Positions 1 through 7,321 of a stretch of DNA of 10,346 nucleotides are shown piece by piece. A program made the translations under genes and the position numbers. Origin of the DNA: an uncultured Parabacteroides sp. Lineage in GTDB: Bacteria; Bacteroidota; Bacteroidia; Bacteroidales; Tannerellaceae. The notes under the pieces were generated by a model. That model ran no database searches and was not told where the DNA came from. It saw nothing but the letters and a program-made list of their open reading frames with translations. The stretch spans positions 1 through 10,346 of the forward strand of contig URZO01000129.1 of assembly GCA_900552465.1 (NCBI GenBank), written 5' to 3'. The number at the start of each line of letters is the position of its first letter. Position 1 is the first letter of the stretch.

Positions 1-361
1 GCTGAGAGCCTTCCGCGCTTTCGGAAATGTTATTTTTTATTGTCTGTGTTGCTTGTGATGCCGCAGGGCGGCTAACGGTCATAACGAGGCATACCGCCTG
101 CTCGAACAGGAGAGAAAGCGTATTACCGGCGACTTCGTCACAGTTTACACTGTCTTTCATCGCCTCTTCTTCTCCTGTCTTGTCAAAGGAGAGTACCGAT
201 GTATGGTTAGAACCATTCTTTACCTGAAACCGCTCGGACACGTGTGCTGCCAGTTGCCCGATTGTTACGGCACGCTGCACACTGATGAAAGCAGCATACC
301 CTTTCCGGCTCCATCTTCTGAAACGGATTGCGATCGGCTTATGTGCATACTGCTTTTTCAT
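1..361 (-). CDS. Partial gene, unknown small Arg-rich N-terminal protein (possibly leader of a TonB-receptor locus)
   Basis: An open frame starts with ATG at 361 and runs for 120 codons without a stop to the window edge, so the C-terminus is missing. It begins only 21 bp after the transporter stop codon, so it is probably co-transcribed with that gene. Residues 12-35 form a basic and aromatic block (IRFRRWSRKGYAAF, then AVTIGQL). The rest is polar, with a short hydrophobic patch near residues 82-95 and cysteines at 74 and 91. There is no conventional signal peptide. From memory, short Bacteroidales proteins with an RFRRWSRK-Y-A-F...VTIG block lie in front of TonB-dependent receptor genes, including BtuB-like ones; this is a recollection that I cannot verify here. 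The competing frames on the plus strand have no better support, and the coding frame fits the operon direction. The function is not known. Confidence 0.6.
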   Translation of the reverse strand, partial: MKKQYAHKPIAIRFRRWSRKGYAAFISVQRAVTIGQLAAHVSERFQVKNGSNHTSVLSFDKTGEEEAMKDSVNCDEVAGNTLSLLFEQAVCLVMTVSRPAASQATQTIKNNISESAEGSQ

Positions 362-382
362 CTTGTTGTCTGTTCTGTTTTT

Positions 383-2062
383 TTATTTGGCAACCTTTTC
401 GAGTTTCTTCATGATGGAGAACATGAACAATGCGGCGACAAGGCAGCATACGATCAGTACACCCCATACCATCCAAAGTTGCATATCACCCCAGATATTA
501 CCGATGACACCGACCAGCTTGTTACCCAATGCTGTTGCTACGAACCAGCCGCCCATCATCAAACCTTTATACTTGGGAGGCGCTACTTTTGAAACGAACG
601 ATATACCCATCGGTGAAAGGAGCAGTTCGGCGAATGTCAACACGAGATAGGTCGATATCAGCCAGTTGGGAGAAACGAGTTGGCTGCTTTCGATACCGTT
701 GGCCGCTACGCTGTCCGGTGTCGGCAATCCTAATGAGCCGATAGCCAGAATCATGAAACCGATGGCTGCAATCAACATACCCAAACCGATCTTTCGCGGA
801 GCGGAAGGTTCTTTTCCTTTCTTAGCCAAATAGCCGAATACCGCCAGCGATACCGGGGTCAGGGCTACAACAAAGAACGGGTTGAACTGCTGGAAGATCT
901 GCGGCAGGATCGTGATAGACGGTTCCAATGTCGAGTAGTTGATCCCAAGCAGGACCAAACCGCCGACGAATACAGCGGTCGATATCGTTTTCGCTTTGCT
1001 GGTTGCCGACTGGAAGATAGAGAAACCTGCATATACCATGACAATCAGTAAAGTCAGGTTGATGATGCTGAATCCTAAACGGTCCAGGCCGGTTGCGGCA
1101 TTAGCCGTATAGTCGCGGGCGAAGAATGTCATGGTCAATCCGTTCTGGTGGAATGCCATCCAGAAGAAGATAACGACAGCGAATACGAGGCACAAGGCGA
1201 TGATACGCTGCTTGGTTTCTGCCGGAGAGATTTCTTCTGTCGGTTGTTCGGTTTTTGCAGCAGCAGCTGCTGCATTTGCCTGTTTGGTATTCACATCCGC
1301 ATGTTTGAATGTTTTGCGGAAACCATAATAAATAGCTATGGAGAGAATCAAAGAAATACAGGCAACGCCGAAACCGTAGTTATAGGCTTCAGACAGTTTG
1401 TCGATGTATGTAGTCGAAAAGCTTGCCAGGTCGCCTGTAAAGTGCTGTGCTGCTCTGAATGACTCGAGCAGTTCTGTTCCTTTTTCGGTGATCGTACCGT
1501 TCAGATACTGGTGGGCAAGCGAGGGGATCTGGCCTTCGTAAGTCAGGTTAGACTTCGCCAGCATCCAGTTTGTCATTTCCGTAGCCATAGTCGGAGCATA
1601 CAAGGCACCGATGTTGATGGCCATATAGAAAATACTGAAGGCTGAATCCCGTTTGTTTCTGTATTGAGGGGCATCGTAAAGGTTACCGACCATAACCTGG
1701 AGGTTCCCTTTGAATAAACCTGTTCCTAATGCAATCATTGTTAATGCACCGAACATCATCCATTTAGCGGATTCGTTGCCGGCGGGGATGGATAATAGCA
1801 GGTATCCGAAAAACATGATAAAGATACCGCTTGTTACCATTTTCCCATATCCGAACTTATCGGCAAGCCAACCACCGATCAGGGGAGTAAAATACACTCC
1901 GGCAAGGAAGGTGGAGAATATATCCGATGTCTCGGAGGCGGTGAAGCCGAACTTTGCTTGTAAAAATAGTGTAAAGATCGCGAGCATGGTGTAGTAACCG
2001 AATCGCTCGCCCGTATTCGCTAAGGCTAACGCGTATAAACCTTTAGGCTGTCCTTCAAACAT
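383..2062 (-). CDS. POT/PTR2-family proton-coupled oligopeptide transporter
   Basis: This 559-residue inner-membrane protein belongs to the proton-dependent oligopeptide transporter branch of the MFS, which imports di- and tripeptides with protons. Family signatures are clear: GERFGYY on helix 1 (residues 18-24), the MFS loop GGWLADKFGYGK (63-74), the PTR2 signature FYMAINIGA (145-153), and FFWMAFHQNG (299-308). The canonical ExxER motif reads NTGER here, with Asn16 in place of the first Glu. A long non-membrane segment (about 161-227) follows the fifth hydrophobic helix. A charged, Ala-rich linker (about 252-285, including seven alanines in a row) separates the two halves. The length is at the upper end for bacterial POTs because of these insertions. 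The gene sits 21 bp downstream of the DUF4831 gene and shares its promoter. Family assignment is firm; the actual substrate is inferred. Confidence 0.93.
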   Translation of the reverse strand: MFEGQPKGLYALALANTGERFGYYTMLAIFTLFLQAKFGFTASETSDIFSTFLAGVYFTPLIGGWLADKFGYGKMVTSGIFIMFFGYLLLSIPAGNESAKWMMFGALTMIALGTGLFKGNLQVMVGNLYDAPQYRNKRDSAFSIFYMAINIGALYAPTMATEMTNWMLAKSNLTYEGQIPSLAHQYLNGTITEKGTELLESFRAAQHFTGDLASFSTTYIDKLSEAYNYGFGVACISLILSIAIYYGFRKTFKHADVNTKQANAAAAAAKTEQPTEEISPAETKQRIIALCLVFAVVIFFWMAFHQNGLTMTFFARDYTANAATGLDRLGFSIINLTLLIVMVYAGFSIFQSATSKAKTISTAVFVGGLVLLGINYSTLEPSITILPQIFQQFNPFFVVALTPVSLAVFGYLAKKGKEPSAPRKIGLGMLIAAIGFMILAIGSLGLPTPDSVAANGIESSQLVSPNWLISTYLVLTFAELLLSPMGISFVSKVAPPKYKGLMMGGWFVATALGNKLVGVIGNIWGDMQLWMVWGVLIVCCLVAALFMFSIMKKLEKVAK

Positions 2063-2083
2063 AGAATTAAAATTGTTAGATGA

Positions 2084-3151
2084 TTATTGAATGATTTGTT
2101 TTATTGCACCTGTTTCCGGATAGAAATAAACCTTTACCGGGGCTTTTTTGTCTTCAAACATAACGGGGGCAAGCCCTTCGCGTGTACCGAATTGGGTGAT
2201 TTGCGCTTCGCCTTTGTAAAGTGTTTTTTTGTTCATGCTGATTTCGATACTGGCTTTTCCCGGGACGTTATAGATAATTCCTTTCATAGATTTTTCTTTC
2301 TTCTCTGCCTCCTTCGGATCTAATTCGGGAGCGCGGTCGATGGCTTTTAAATTCATATATACAGGAGCGCCGCCCAAATCGTCGGCGTCTACGATACCGA
2401 GTTGGGGAGAGAAACGGAACAGTACTTCCTTATCCAGGTTATCGAAGGGGACGATTGTCACATCGTAATTGCTGGTTTCTTTTGTACGGATTCCTGTAAA
2501 TAAGTTTGTTAATGCTTTTTCTTGCTCTTCCAGTTGCTGGATAACCAGTTTCATCGCTTCTCCGTCGGGTGGCAGGTTGTCTGCTTCTCCGGTCAGTATA
2601 TTCATACGGCTTTCCCGGATGCGATAGATCTGTTTGGCTGCTACTTCCGCTTGTCTGGCTGTAGAGCCGGCCATTAGCAATTCTTCTGAAAAGACGGAGG
2701 CGTCGGTCACTTTTGCCGGAGCTTGTGTTTTCTTTTTGGCTGCTTCCTGAGCTTCTTCTTCGGGTGCATATTCTGCATTGATGGAACATAGCAGTCCTTC
2801 TTCTGTCAAATAGGCGTATGGAGCGACTGTTCCGCCTTTGAACTCAACGATATAGGTGTTGTCTGCATCGGGTACACCTTTATTGGTCAGGCCAATCTTT
2901 CCTAATTCGTAATAGACCTTATCTTCCGTAATAGCATCTTTTACTCCTAAATATTTCTCTGCATATTTATAGTAGGGGCCTGCTTTACAGGTTACTTTCG
3001 TAACTTCAGCATCAATGACAAGAGATGTTTTAGGGAGTGAATAAGTTATACCGAAATTATTTGCCTTGACAGCATTTTTCTTTACAACTTTTGTCTGCGC
3101 CATAATGGGTAAACTGAGGAGCAGACTGGCTATAATGATAAAATTCTTCAT
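2084..3151 (-). CDS. DUF4831 family secreted protein
   Basis: This 355-residue protein has a typical signal peptide (residues 1-19, hydrophobic core IIIASLLLSL, ending MAQ) and no lipobox, so it should be exported to the periplasm. I recognise it as DUF4831, a Bacteroidetes family without a known function. The N-terminal half (30-130) is beta-rich and contains YYELGKIGLTNKG. A charged, Ala/Glu/Lys-rich linker spans 128-148. A helical segment (about 150-220) has heptad-like Gln/Glu repeats, and the C-terminal part (225-355) carries the conserved-looking stretches FRFSPQLGIVDADDLGG, KGIIYNVPGKA and ITQFGTREGLAPVMF. It is the first gene of an operon with the POT transporter, with a good promoter 38 bp upstream. 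The pairing may mean that it assists peptide handling, but that is only a guess from context. Confidence 0.85.
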   Translation of the reverse strand: MKNFIIIASLLLSLPIMAQTKVVKKNAVKANNFGITYSLPKTSLVIDAEVTKVTCKAGPYYKYAEKYLGVKDAITEDKVYYELGKIGLTNKGVPDADNTYIVEFKGGTVAPYAYLTEEGLLCSINAEYAPEEEAQEAAKKKTQAPAKVTDASVFSEELLMAGSTARQAEVAAKQIYRIRESRMNILTGEADNLPPDGEAMKLVIQQLEEQEKALTNLFTGIRTKETSNYDVTIVPFDNLDKEVLFRFSPQLGIVDADDLGGAPVYMNLKAIDRAPELDPKEAEKKEKSMKGIIYNVPGKASIEISMNKKTLYKGEAQITQFGTREGLAPVMFEDKKAPVKVYFYPETGAIKQIIQ

Positions 3152-3181
3152 ATTCTAATCTAAGTTTAATCTCTGATGAAT

Positions 3182-3219
3182 GATTGCACAAAACTATGAA
3201 ATATTTTGTTAGAAACCAA
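3182..3219 (-). promoter_or_regulatory. Bacteroidetes-type promoter of the DUF4831-POT operon
   Basis: On the minus strand TAGTTTTG (3189-3196) matches the Bacteroidetes -7 consensus TAnnTTTG. A TTGG box (3216-3219) lies 19 bp upstream, matching three of four positions of the -33 TTTG element at the accepted spacing. Transcription would start near 3182, which leaves a leader of about 30 nt before the ATG at 3151. Confidence 0.6.
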
Positions 3220-3259
3220 CCGGAGATGCCTCTTTTCCTTTTTAGATTAGAGAAGACAT

Positions 3260-3329
3260 AAAGAAAAGCCTTCGGGCGGAGGAAAAGGAGATCGAGATAT
3301 TTTGGTCTGGTTAAATACCGCCCGAGGCT
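3260..3329 (-). terminator. Terminator-like hairpin after the DUF3244 gene
   Basis: The inverted arms are 3267-3279 (AGCCTTCGGGCGG on the plus strand) and 3318-3329 (CCGCCCGAGGCT). They pair over 12 positions with one bulged base. Read on the minus strand, the hairpin is followed directly by a T-rich run (TTTTCTTT, 3260-3267). It begins 37 bp downstream of the DUF3244 stop, as expected for an intrinsic terminator. The loop of 38 nt is unusually long for a terminator, so a processed RNA or a different role is possible. Confidence 0.5.
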
Positions 3330-3366
3330 GTTCCTTATATATAAAGGAGATTTACACGCAATCTTG

Positions 3367-3729
3367 TTATTCTATCGTAAATTCACCTGTTAAGTAACCA
3401 AGTGCATGCGTTAATGATAATGTATATTTACCATTATCTGCATTTAACAAAACAGAATGGCTTTGCGGTGCAGATGCGGAAATACATTCTTCGTAAACTG
3501 TCTGACCGGTTTCGTTGTCTGTCACTTTTACAGTCAGATTGGCAAGCGGATTTACAAAATTAATTGTTAATACTTTACCTTCGATAGAGGCTGTAGGAGG
3601 TGCAGGAACAACTGAACGGAAGTCTTCTATACTCCATTCTCCTTTAGTAGGAATGGTATCACAAAATACAAATTGTGTACAAAACATGCCGCACACAATT
3701 AAAACCAAAGTTGAAATAAGATGCTTCAT
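3367..3729 (-). CDS. Small secreted DUF3244 protein
   Basis: This 120-residue protein has a signal peptide (about residues 1-23, core LISTLVLIVCGMF). The mature domain looks like a single beta sandwich: VLTINFVNPLANLTVKV (53-69) followed by DNETGQTVYEE (71-81) and a C-terminal pair of strands, YTLSLTHALGYLTGEFTIE. This pattern is that of DUF3244, a family of small exported Bacteroidetes proteins with an Ig-like fold and no established function. The predicted cleavage near Cys23 is ambiguous (FVFCDT), so a lipoprotein cannot be fully excluded, although no good lipobox is present. The gene lies 115 bp downstream of the TPR regulator in the same AT-rich segment, and has its own likely promoter and palindromic operator. 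A secreted effector or ligand of the neighbouring membrane regulator is one possible reading, by context alone. Confidence 0.82.
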   Translation of the reverse strand: MKHLISTLVLIVCGMFCTQFVFCDTIPTKGEWSIEDFRSVVPAPPTASIEGKVLTINFVNPLANLTVKVTDNETGQTVYEECISASAPQSHSVLLNADNGKYTLSLTHALGYLTGEFTIE

Positions 3730-3768
3730 AACATTAAATAAGATTAGTATTTAAAAATCAAATTGAGA

Positions 3769-3783
3769 TTTTGGGCAAAGGTA
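3769..3783 (-). promoter_or_regulatory. Probable -7 promoter element for the DUF3244 gene
   Basis: TACCTTTG on the minus strand (3776-3783) is a full match to TAnnTTTG, 46 bp upstream of the start codon. No good -33 TTTG occurs 19-21 bp upstream; the nearest TTTG is only 15 bp away. A promoter with a weak -33 box that depends on an activator would fit, and operator-like repeats lie just upstream. Confidence 0.45.
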
Positions 3784-3809
3784 AATTACTCACCTATACA
3801 AAGTATGGA

Positions 3810-3833
3810 TTTTTGTTGACAAAAATGTGACAA
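3810..3833. promoter_or_regulatory. Candidate operator: palindrome plus direct repeat upstream of the DUF3244 gene
   Basis: TTTTTGT-TG-ACAAAAA (3810-3825) is a perfect palindrome with 7-bp arms and a 2-bp centre. TGACAA occurs at 3817-3822 and again at 3828-3833, 11 bp apart, about one helical turn. Relative to the predicted transcription start near 3769, the palindrome covers about -41 to -56, a usual place for an activator site. The AT-only stem with a 2-nt loop makes a terminator for the TPR gene less likely. Confidence 0.35.
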
Positions 3834-3844
3834 GTTGTAATGTG

Positions 3845-5569
3845 TTAGAAATCAGTAATAAAATTGTCGAATTTCTCAGTATTTTGAGGCTCTCCTGTGA
3901 ATTTTTTATACAGTCTTCTGCGGCATTGTGATACTCCTGAACTTGTGATATGCATAATTGAGGCAATCTTTTTTATTGGGAGTTGCATTTTTACAAGATA
4001 ACAAATATGTATTTCTTCTATGGATATTTGTGGATATAGTTTGATAAGCCGATTGGTAAAATCAGAATAGGTTGCATCAATCAGCTGATGTAACTCTTCC
4101 CATTCACTTGGACTGAGTTGAATGTCATCTTCTCGATGAATCTTTATATATATGGAAGAGTTGTGAAAATCTTTTTCTAATAAGCGAATGGTTCCTTGTT
4201 TTTCGAAAATCTGTCTGTTTTCCATTTCAAGCATTAATTTCCTTGCTTCATATAATTGTCTTTCAACTTCACTCATTTCTGCTTGTTGGGAATAAAGTTT
4301 TTCTGTCAATATAGAGATTTGTTTCTGGTTATCCTCAATATATTGTTGGCTACGTTTATATTGTTCTTCTTTTATTTCAACTAATCTTTTCTTCTTTTTC
4401 TGTTCTTTTTTAAAAAGAAGAGTACTCGTTATTAACAAGATCATTAGAATGATAGAAATTTGATATATGTAGATCATTCTCTTTGCTGCTTTTTTCTCAA
4501 ATAGGTTTTTCTCTTTTGAAATTCGTTGATAATTAAACATGCTTTGAGTGATTCTTATACTCTTTATATGATTGTTGTTTGTTATGGAATCACGCAATTG
4601 TTCATATTCTTGTGTGTATTTGGCATAATCTTGAAATTTTTGTTCCATTAATGCAATTTGAGCTAAACGTTGTAAACTCCCTGCTTTTGTATAAATATAA
4701 GGGCTTTCTAAACAAAGGTTTAAGTAATATTTTGCAGAATCTATTTGTTTTGTAAAAAGATAAAGTTTACCTTTAGAAAGATATATAGGATCTATAATAT
4801 TTTTCTTAGTAGCCAGACTTAGAGCTTTATTAATATATTCATGAGCATCCTTATATTCTCCTTTGTCAAAGTGTAAATTACCTAAACTGAGTGATATAGA
4901 GGATATATTATTGGATGTTGAATACTTTAATGCTTTTTGGAAATATAAGATTGCACTATCTTTTTGTTCTATCTGAACATATGTTCGTGCTATGTTACGC
5001 AATACAAAAGATATATTTGTCGAATCAAGTTTTGTTTCTTGTTCCAAATAATATAGAGCTTTTTTCTGTATAGGTAAGGCCATATCATATATATCCTGGT
5101 AATTATATAATGTCCCTAAGTTGTTACAGATCCGGGCCAGCAAATGGTAGTCTTTTGTGCTTTCTCCTACTTCTAAAGCTCTCAGATAATATTCTTGTGC
5201 TTTTAGTGCGTCATATAGATCTGCATTGACGCGTCCCATATAATAATACGCAAGACTTGTTTTATGCGGATCTTTATGTTTCTCAAAATAAGTCGCTGCA
5301 ATTTTTATTAAAGAGTCTGACGAATGTGTGATGTAATTCAGGTCTTGTGCTTGTGTCAGAAGAAGGCAATAGGTCGCATGACCCTTTTCGGATAATTGAT
5401 CGATATTTTCCATATTATTCAAGATCAATAATGCGCTGTCAGGTCTTTCTTTCATGACCTTTTCGGCTTCAATTAATCCCGATGCCTGCGGATGGTTGCT
5501 GCAAGCGTATGTGGATAATAATAACACAATGGCAACAAGGGCTGTGATATGTTGTAAAAGTTTTCTCAT
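3845..5569 (-). CDS. Membrane-bound TPR protein with cytoplasmic helix-turn-helix (one-component regulator)
   Basis: The start chosen is the ATG at 5569 (574 residues), because GGAGGA (5577-5582) lies 7 bp ahead of it; an in-frame TTG at 5584 would put that site inside the gene. The N-terminus is hydrophobic (residues 7-19) and ends in TYACSN (Cys23), a weak lipobox or a signal anchor. Residues 30-345 hold TPR-like helical repeats (for example AYYYMGRVNADLYDALKAQE and the following NNLGTLYNYQDIYDMAL). One membrane helix (365-387) is followed by a strongly charged coiled coil (388-465). The C-terminus (about 510-557) is a LuxR/GerE-like HTH with IEEIHICYLVKMQLPIKKIA and a recognition segment SSGVSQCRRRLYKKF. 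This architecture suggests a periplasmic TPR sensor that controls transcription directly through the membrane. Family resemblance to Bacteroidales TPR regulators is good; the signal and target genes are unknown. Confidence 0.82.
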   Translation of the reverse strand: MRKLLQHITALVAIVLLLSTYACSNHPQASGLIEAEKVMKERPDSALLILNNMENIDQLSEKGHATYCLLLTQAQDLNYITHSSDSLIKIAATYFEKHKDPHKTSLAYYYMGRVNADLYDALKAQEYYLRALEVGESTKDYHLLARICNNLGTLYNYQDIYDMALPIQKKALYYLEQETKLDSTNISFVLRNIARTYVQIEQKDSAILYFQKALKYSTSNNISSISLSLGNLHFDKGEYKDAHEYINKALSLATKKNIIDPIYLSKGKLYLFTKQIDSAKYYLNLCLESPYIYTKAGSLQRLAQIALMEQKFQDYAKYTQEYEQLRDSITNNNHIKSIRITQSMFNYQRISKEKNLFEKKAAKRMIYIYQISIILMILLITSTLLFKKEQKKKKRLVEIKEEQYKRSQQYIEDNQKQISILTEKLYSQQAEMSEVERQLYEARKLMLEMENRQIFEKQGTIRLLEKDFHNSSIYIKIHREDDIQLSPSEWEELHQLIDATYSDFTNRLIKLYPQISIEEIHICYLVKMQLPIKKIASIMHITSSGVSQCRRRLYKKFTGEPQNTEKFDNFITDF

Positions 5570-5585
5570 TTCTATCTCCTCCAAA

Positions 5586-5600
5586 TCTGATTCGAATATA
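5586..5600 (-). promoter_or_regulatory. Possible promoter of the TPR regulator gene
   Basis: TATATTCG on the minus strand (5593-5600) matches TAnnTTTG except for one base and lies 23 bp before the ATG. No convincing -33 box is seen at the expected distance. GTTTT-TGGG-AAAAC (5604-5617) is an imperfectly spaced inverted repeat in the spacer. Confidence 0.3.
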
Positions 5601-5625
5601 CTCGTTTTTGGGAAAACTTCTATTT

Positions 5626-5638
5626 TTTTACTGTAAAA
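5626..5638. promoter_or_regulatory. Candidate operator palindrome upstream of the TPR regulator gene
   Basis: TTTTAC-T-GTAAAA is a perfect palindrome with 6-bp arms. It lies 25 bp upstream of the putative -7 box, almost the same distance as the palindrome in front of the DUF3244 gene (26 bp). AT-rich DNA gives such palindromes by chance, so confidence is low. Confidence 0.25.
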
Positions 5639-5713
5639 TATTGCAATTATTCTATTTAATGTCTTCCTTTTACGTATGAAATTCCTACTGTTATTTACAT
5701 AGCCCTCATTTAT

Positions 5714-7225
5714 TTATTTTATTTGTTTGAAAGCTTTGCCGAGCATATCTGTGATATCGGTTGCGATCATGCTTTCTTCGGAGCGGTAAACGGCCGCCAG
5801 GTCACCGGCTGTTCCATGCAGGAAAACTCCGGCGACAGAGGCTGTTTCGGGCTCGAACCCTTGGGCGAGCAGACCGAGGATGATACCGGTCAGGACATCG
5901 CCGCTGCCGGCAGTTGCCATACCCGGATTCCCACAGCTGTTGAAATAGATGTTTCCGGTGGCAGTACAGGTAGCCGTATAAGCTCCTTTTAAGACAACGC
6001 ATACCTGATGTTCAGTGGCAAAAGCTTGTGCTTTCATCAATCGCTCGTATGAGTTCTTGCTTTCGCCTGCGATACGGTCGAACTCCTTCGGGTGCGGTGT
6101 AAGGATACTGCGGGGAGGAATCCGTTTCAGCAGATCTTTGTTGGCAGCAATCAGATTGAGGGCGTCGGCATCGAGTACGAGAGGCTTATCTGTTACTTGA
6201 AATAAATGTTCCAATGCTTTTGCCGAGTCGGCATGTTTTCCCAATCCCGGTCCGATTCCGATAGCGGAGTAAGGTTTGATATCGGAGACAAAGGTGAAAT
6301 GTTCCTGGTTCGGGTCCAGATCGACCATTGCTTCCGGGAAAGCCGTTTGCAGAATCTGTTCGCCCCGTTGCGGGATATGGACGGTTAGCAGACCGGCACC
6401 GCTTCTCAGGCAGGCGCGGGCGGATAAAAGGGCGGCTCCCATTTTTCCATGGCTTCCGGCTATCAACAAAGCGTGTCCGAATGTCCCTTTATGCGAAAAG
6501 CGTTTGCGAGGTTGGAAAACGGCGGCAATGTCTTCTTCGGTGATTTGAGTAAACTGTGTCGGTGTGTTTGCTATAATATCCGGATGCAGAAGAATATCCA
6601 ACACTTTCCATTCGCCGACATATTCCGCGTTTTCCGGCAACAGGAAAGCCAGCTTCGGGAAACCGAACGTCAGCGTCAGGTTGGCGCGGATAATCGATTC
6701 CGGATCATTCTTCCGGTTATCCTCACCGAAGAGTCCGGAAGGAATATCTATCGAGACAATGGTTGCTTCCGACTGGTTGATGTATTTGACCATTGCAGCA
6801 AAACCACCTGTCAACGGTCGGTTGAGGCCGGAGCCGAACAAACCGTCTATCACGATGTCCCGTTCGTCCAGTTCGGGCGGAACGAAATCGTCTACGACTT
6901 CCGTAAATTCGATCTTTTCCATGCCGAGTAAGCGCTGCTTGTTCTGCTCGCAGTCATCGGAAAGGCGCATGGTCGGGTTAAACAGATAGGTTTCCACCCG
7001 GTAACCGGCATCTGTCAGCATACGGGCAACGGCCAGTGCATCAGCACCGTTATTACCTTGTCCGGCAAATACGATAATACGGGTTTGTTTCGAATAGCGA
7101 CGGCAAAATTCGCTGGTGAATACGGTTGCTGCACGTTCCACTAAATCGACTGAACTGATCGGTTCGTTCTGGATCGTGTATTTATCAAGCTCTCTGACTT
7201 TGTCTGTTGAGAATATCTTTATCAT
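5714..7225 (-). CDS. nnr: Bifunctional NAD(P)H-hydrate epimerase / ADP-dependent NAD(P)H-hydrate dehydratase
   Basis: This cytoplasmic repair enzyme restores NADH and NADPH damaged by hydration (NADHX, NADPHX). The N-terminal YjeF domain (about 1-220) interconverts the S and R epimers; the C-terminal ribokinase-like domain (about 230-503) dehydrates the S form using ADP. Visible signatures are GQGNNGADAL (55-64; many relatives have GNNGGDG), VIDGLFGSGL (125-134) with the metal-binding Asp127, KGTFGHALLIAGS (246-258), GIGPGLG (323-329), LDADALN (351-357), TPHPKEFDRI (376-385) and GMATAGSGDVLTG (435-447), where Asp443 would be catalytic. At 503 residues both domains are full length, as usual for bacterial fusions. 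It has its own promoter, so linkage with the two-component genes upstream is probably not functional. The assignment is firm. Confidence 0.95.
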   Translation of the reverse strand: MIKIFSTDKVRELDKYTIQNEPISSVDLVERAATVFTSEFCRRYSKQTRIIVFAGQGNNGADALAVARMLTDAGYRVETYLFNPTMRLSDDCEQNKQRLLGMEKIEFTEVVDDFVPPELDERDIVIDGLFGSGLNRPLTGGFAAMVKYINQSEATIVSIDIPSGLFGEDNRKNDPESIIRANLTLTFGFPKLAFLLPENAEYVGEWKVLDILLHPDIIANTPTQFTQITEEDIAAVFQPRKRFSHKGTFGHALLIAGSHGKMGAALLSARACLRSGAGLLTVHIPQRGEQILQTAFPEAMVDLDPNQEHFTFVSDIKPYSAIGIGPGLGKHADSAKALEHLFQVTDKPLVLDADALNLIAANKDLLKRIPPRSILTPHPKEFDRIAGESKNSYERLMKAQAFATEHQVCVVLKGAYTATCTATGNIYFNSCGNPGMATAGSGDVLTGIILGLLAQGFEPETASVAGVFLHGTAGDLAAVYRSEESMIATDITDMLGKAFKQIK

Positions 7226-7246
7226 AACTGTTTGTAGTCTTGTTTT

Positions 7247-7284
7247 CTGCTTACAAATGTAGATATATTACTTGTCTCTTGAAA
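7247..7284 (-). promoter_or_regulatory. Bacteroidetes-type promoter of nnr
   Basis: TACATTTG on the minus strand (7254-7261) is a full match to TAnnTTTG. Exactly 19 bp upstream is TTTC (7281-7284), three of four matches to the -33 TTTG. The start site would be near 7247, giving a leader of about 21 nt. It lies in the 96-bp gap after the kinase gene and separates nnr from the two-component operon. Confidence 0.6.
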
Positions 7285-7321
7285 GAAAAGTAACCAAAAG
7301 TTCAAGGTTTAACCGGCCGGG

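Noticed and set aside
203..650. Two overlapping plus-strand frames of more than 120 codons at the left end
   Set aside because: They are antisense to the transporter end and the partial minus-strand gene, show no family features, and have no ribosome binding site.
3194..3256. Short plus-strand peptide of about 20 codons in the gap before the DUF4831 gene
   Set aside because: It has no ribosome binding site, lies over the promoter of the opposite strand and has no recognisable features.
3810..3825. The palindrome as an intrinsic terminator of the TPR gene
   Set aside because: The stem is nearly all A-T with a 2-nt centre, too tight and weak for a terminator; an operator fits better.
5570..5584. 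Upstream TTG start of the TPR regulator
   Set aside because: It would place the GGAGGA ribosome binding site inside the gene; the ATG at 5569 has ideal spacing to it.
6449..6989. Long plus-strand frames within nnr
   Set aside because: They are antisense shadows of a well-conserved enzyme gene; their composition is explained by its codon structure.
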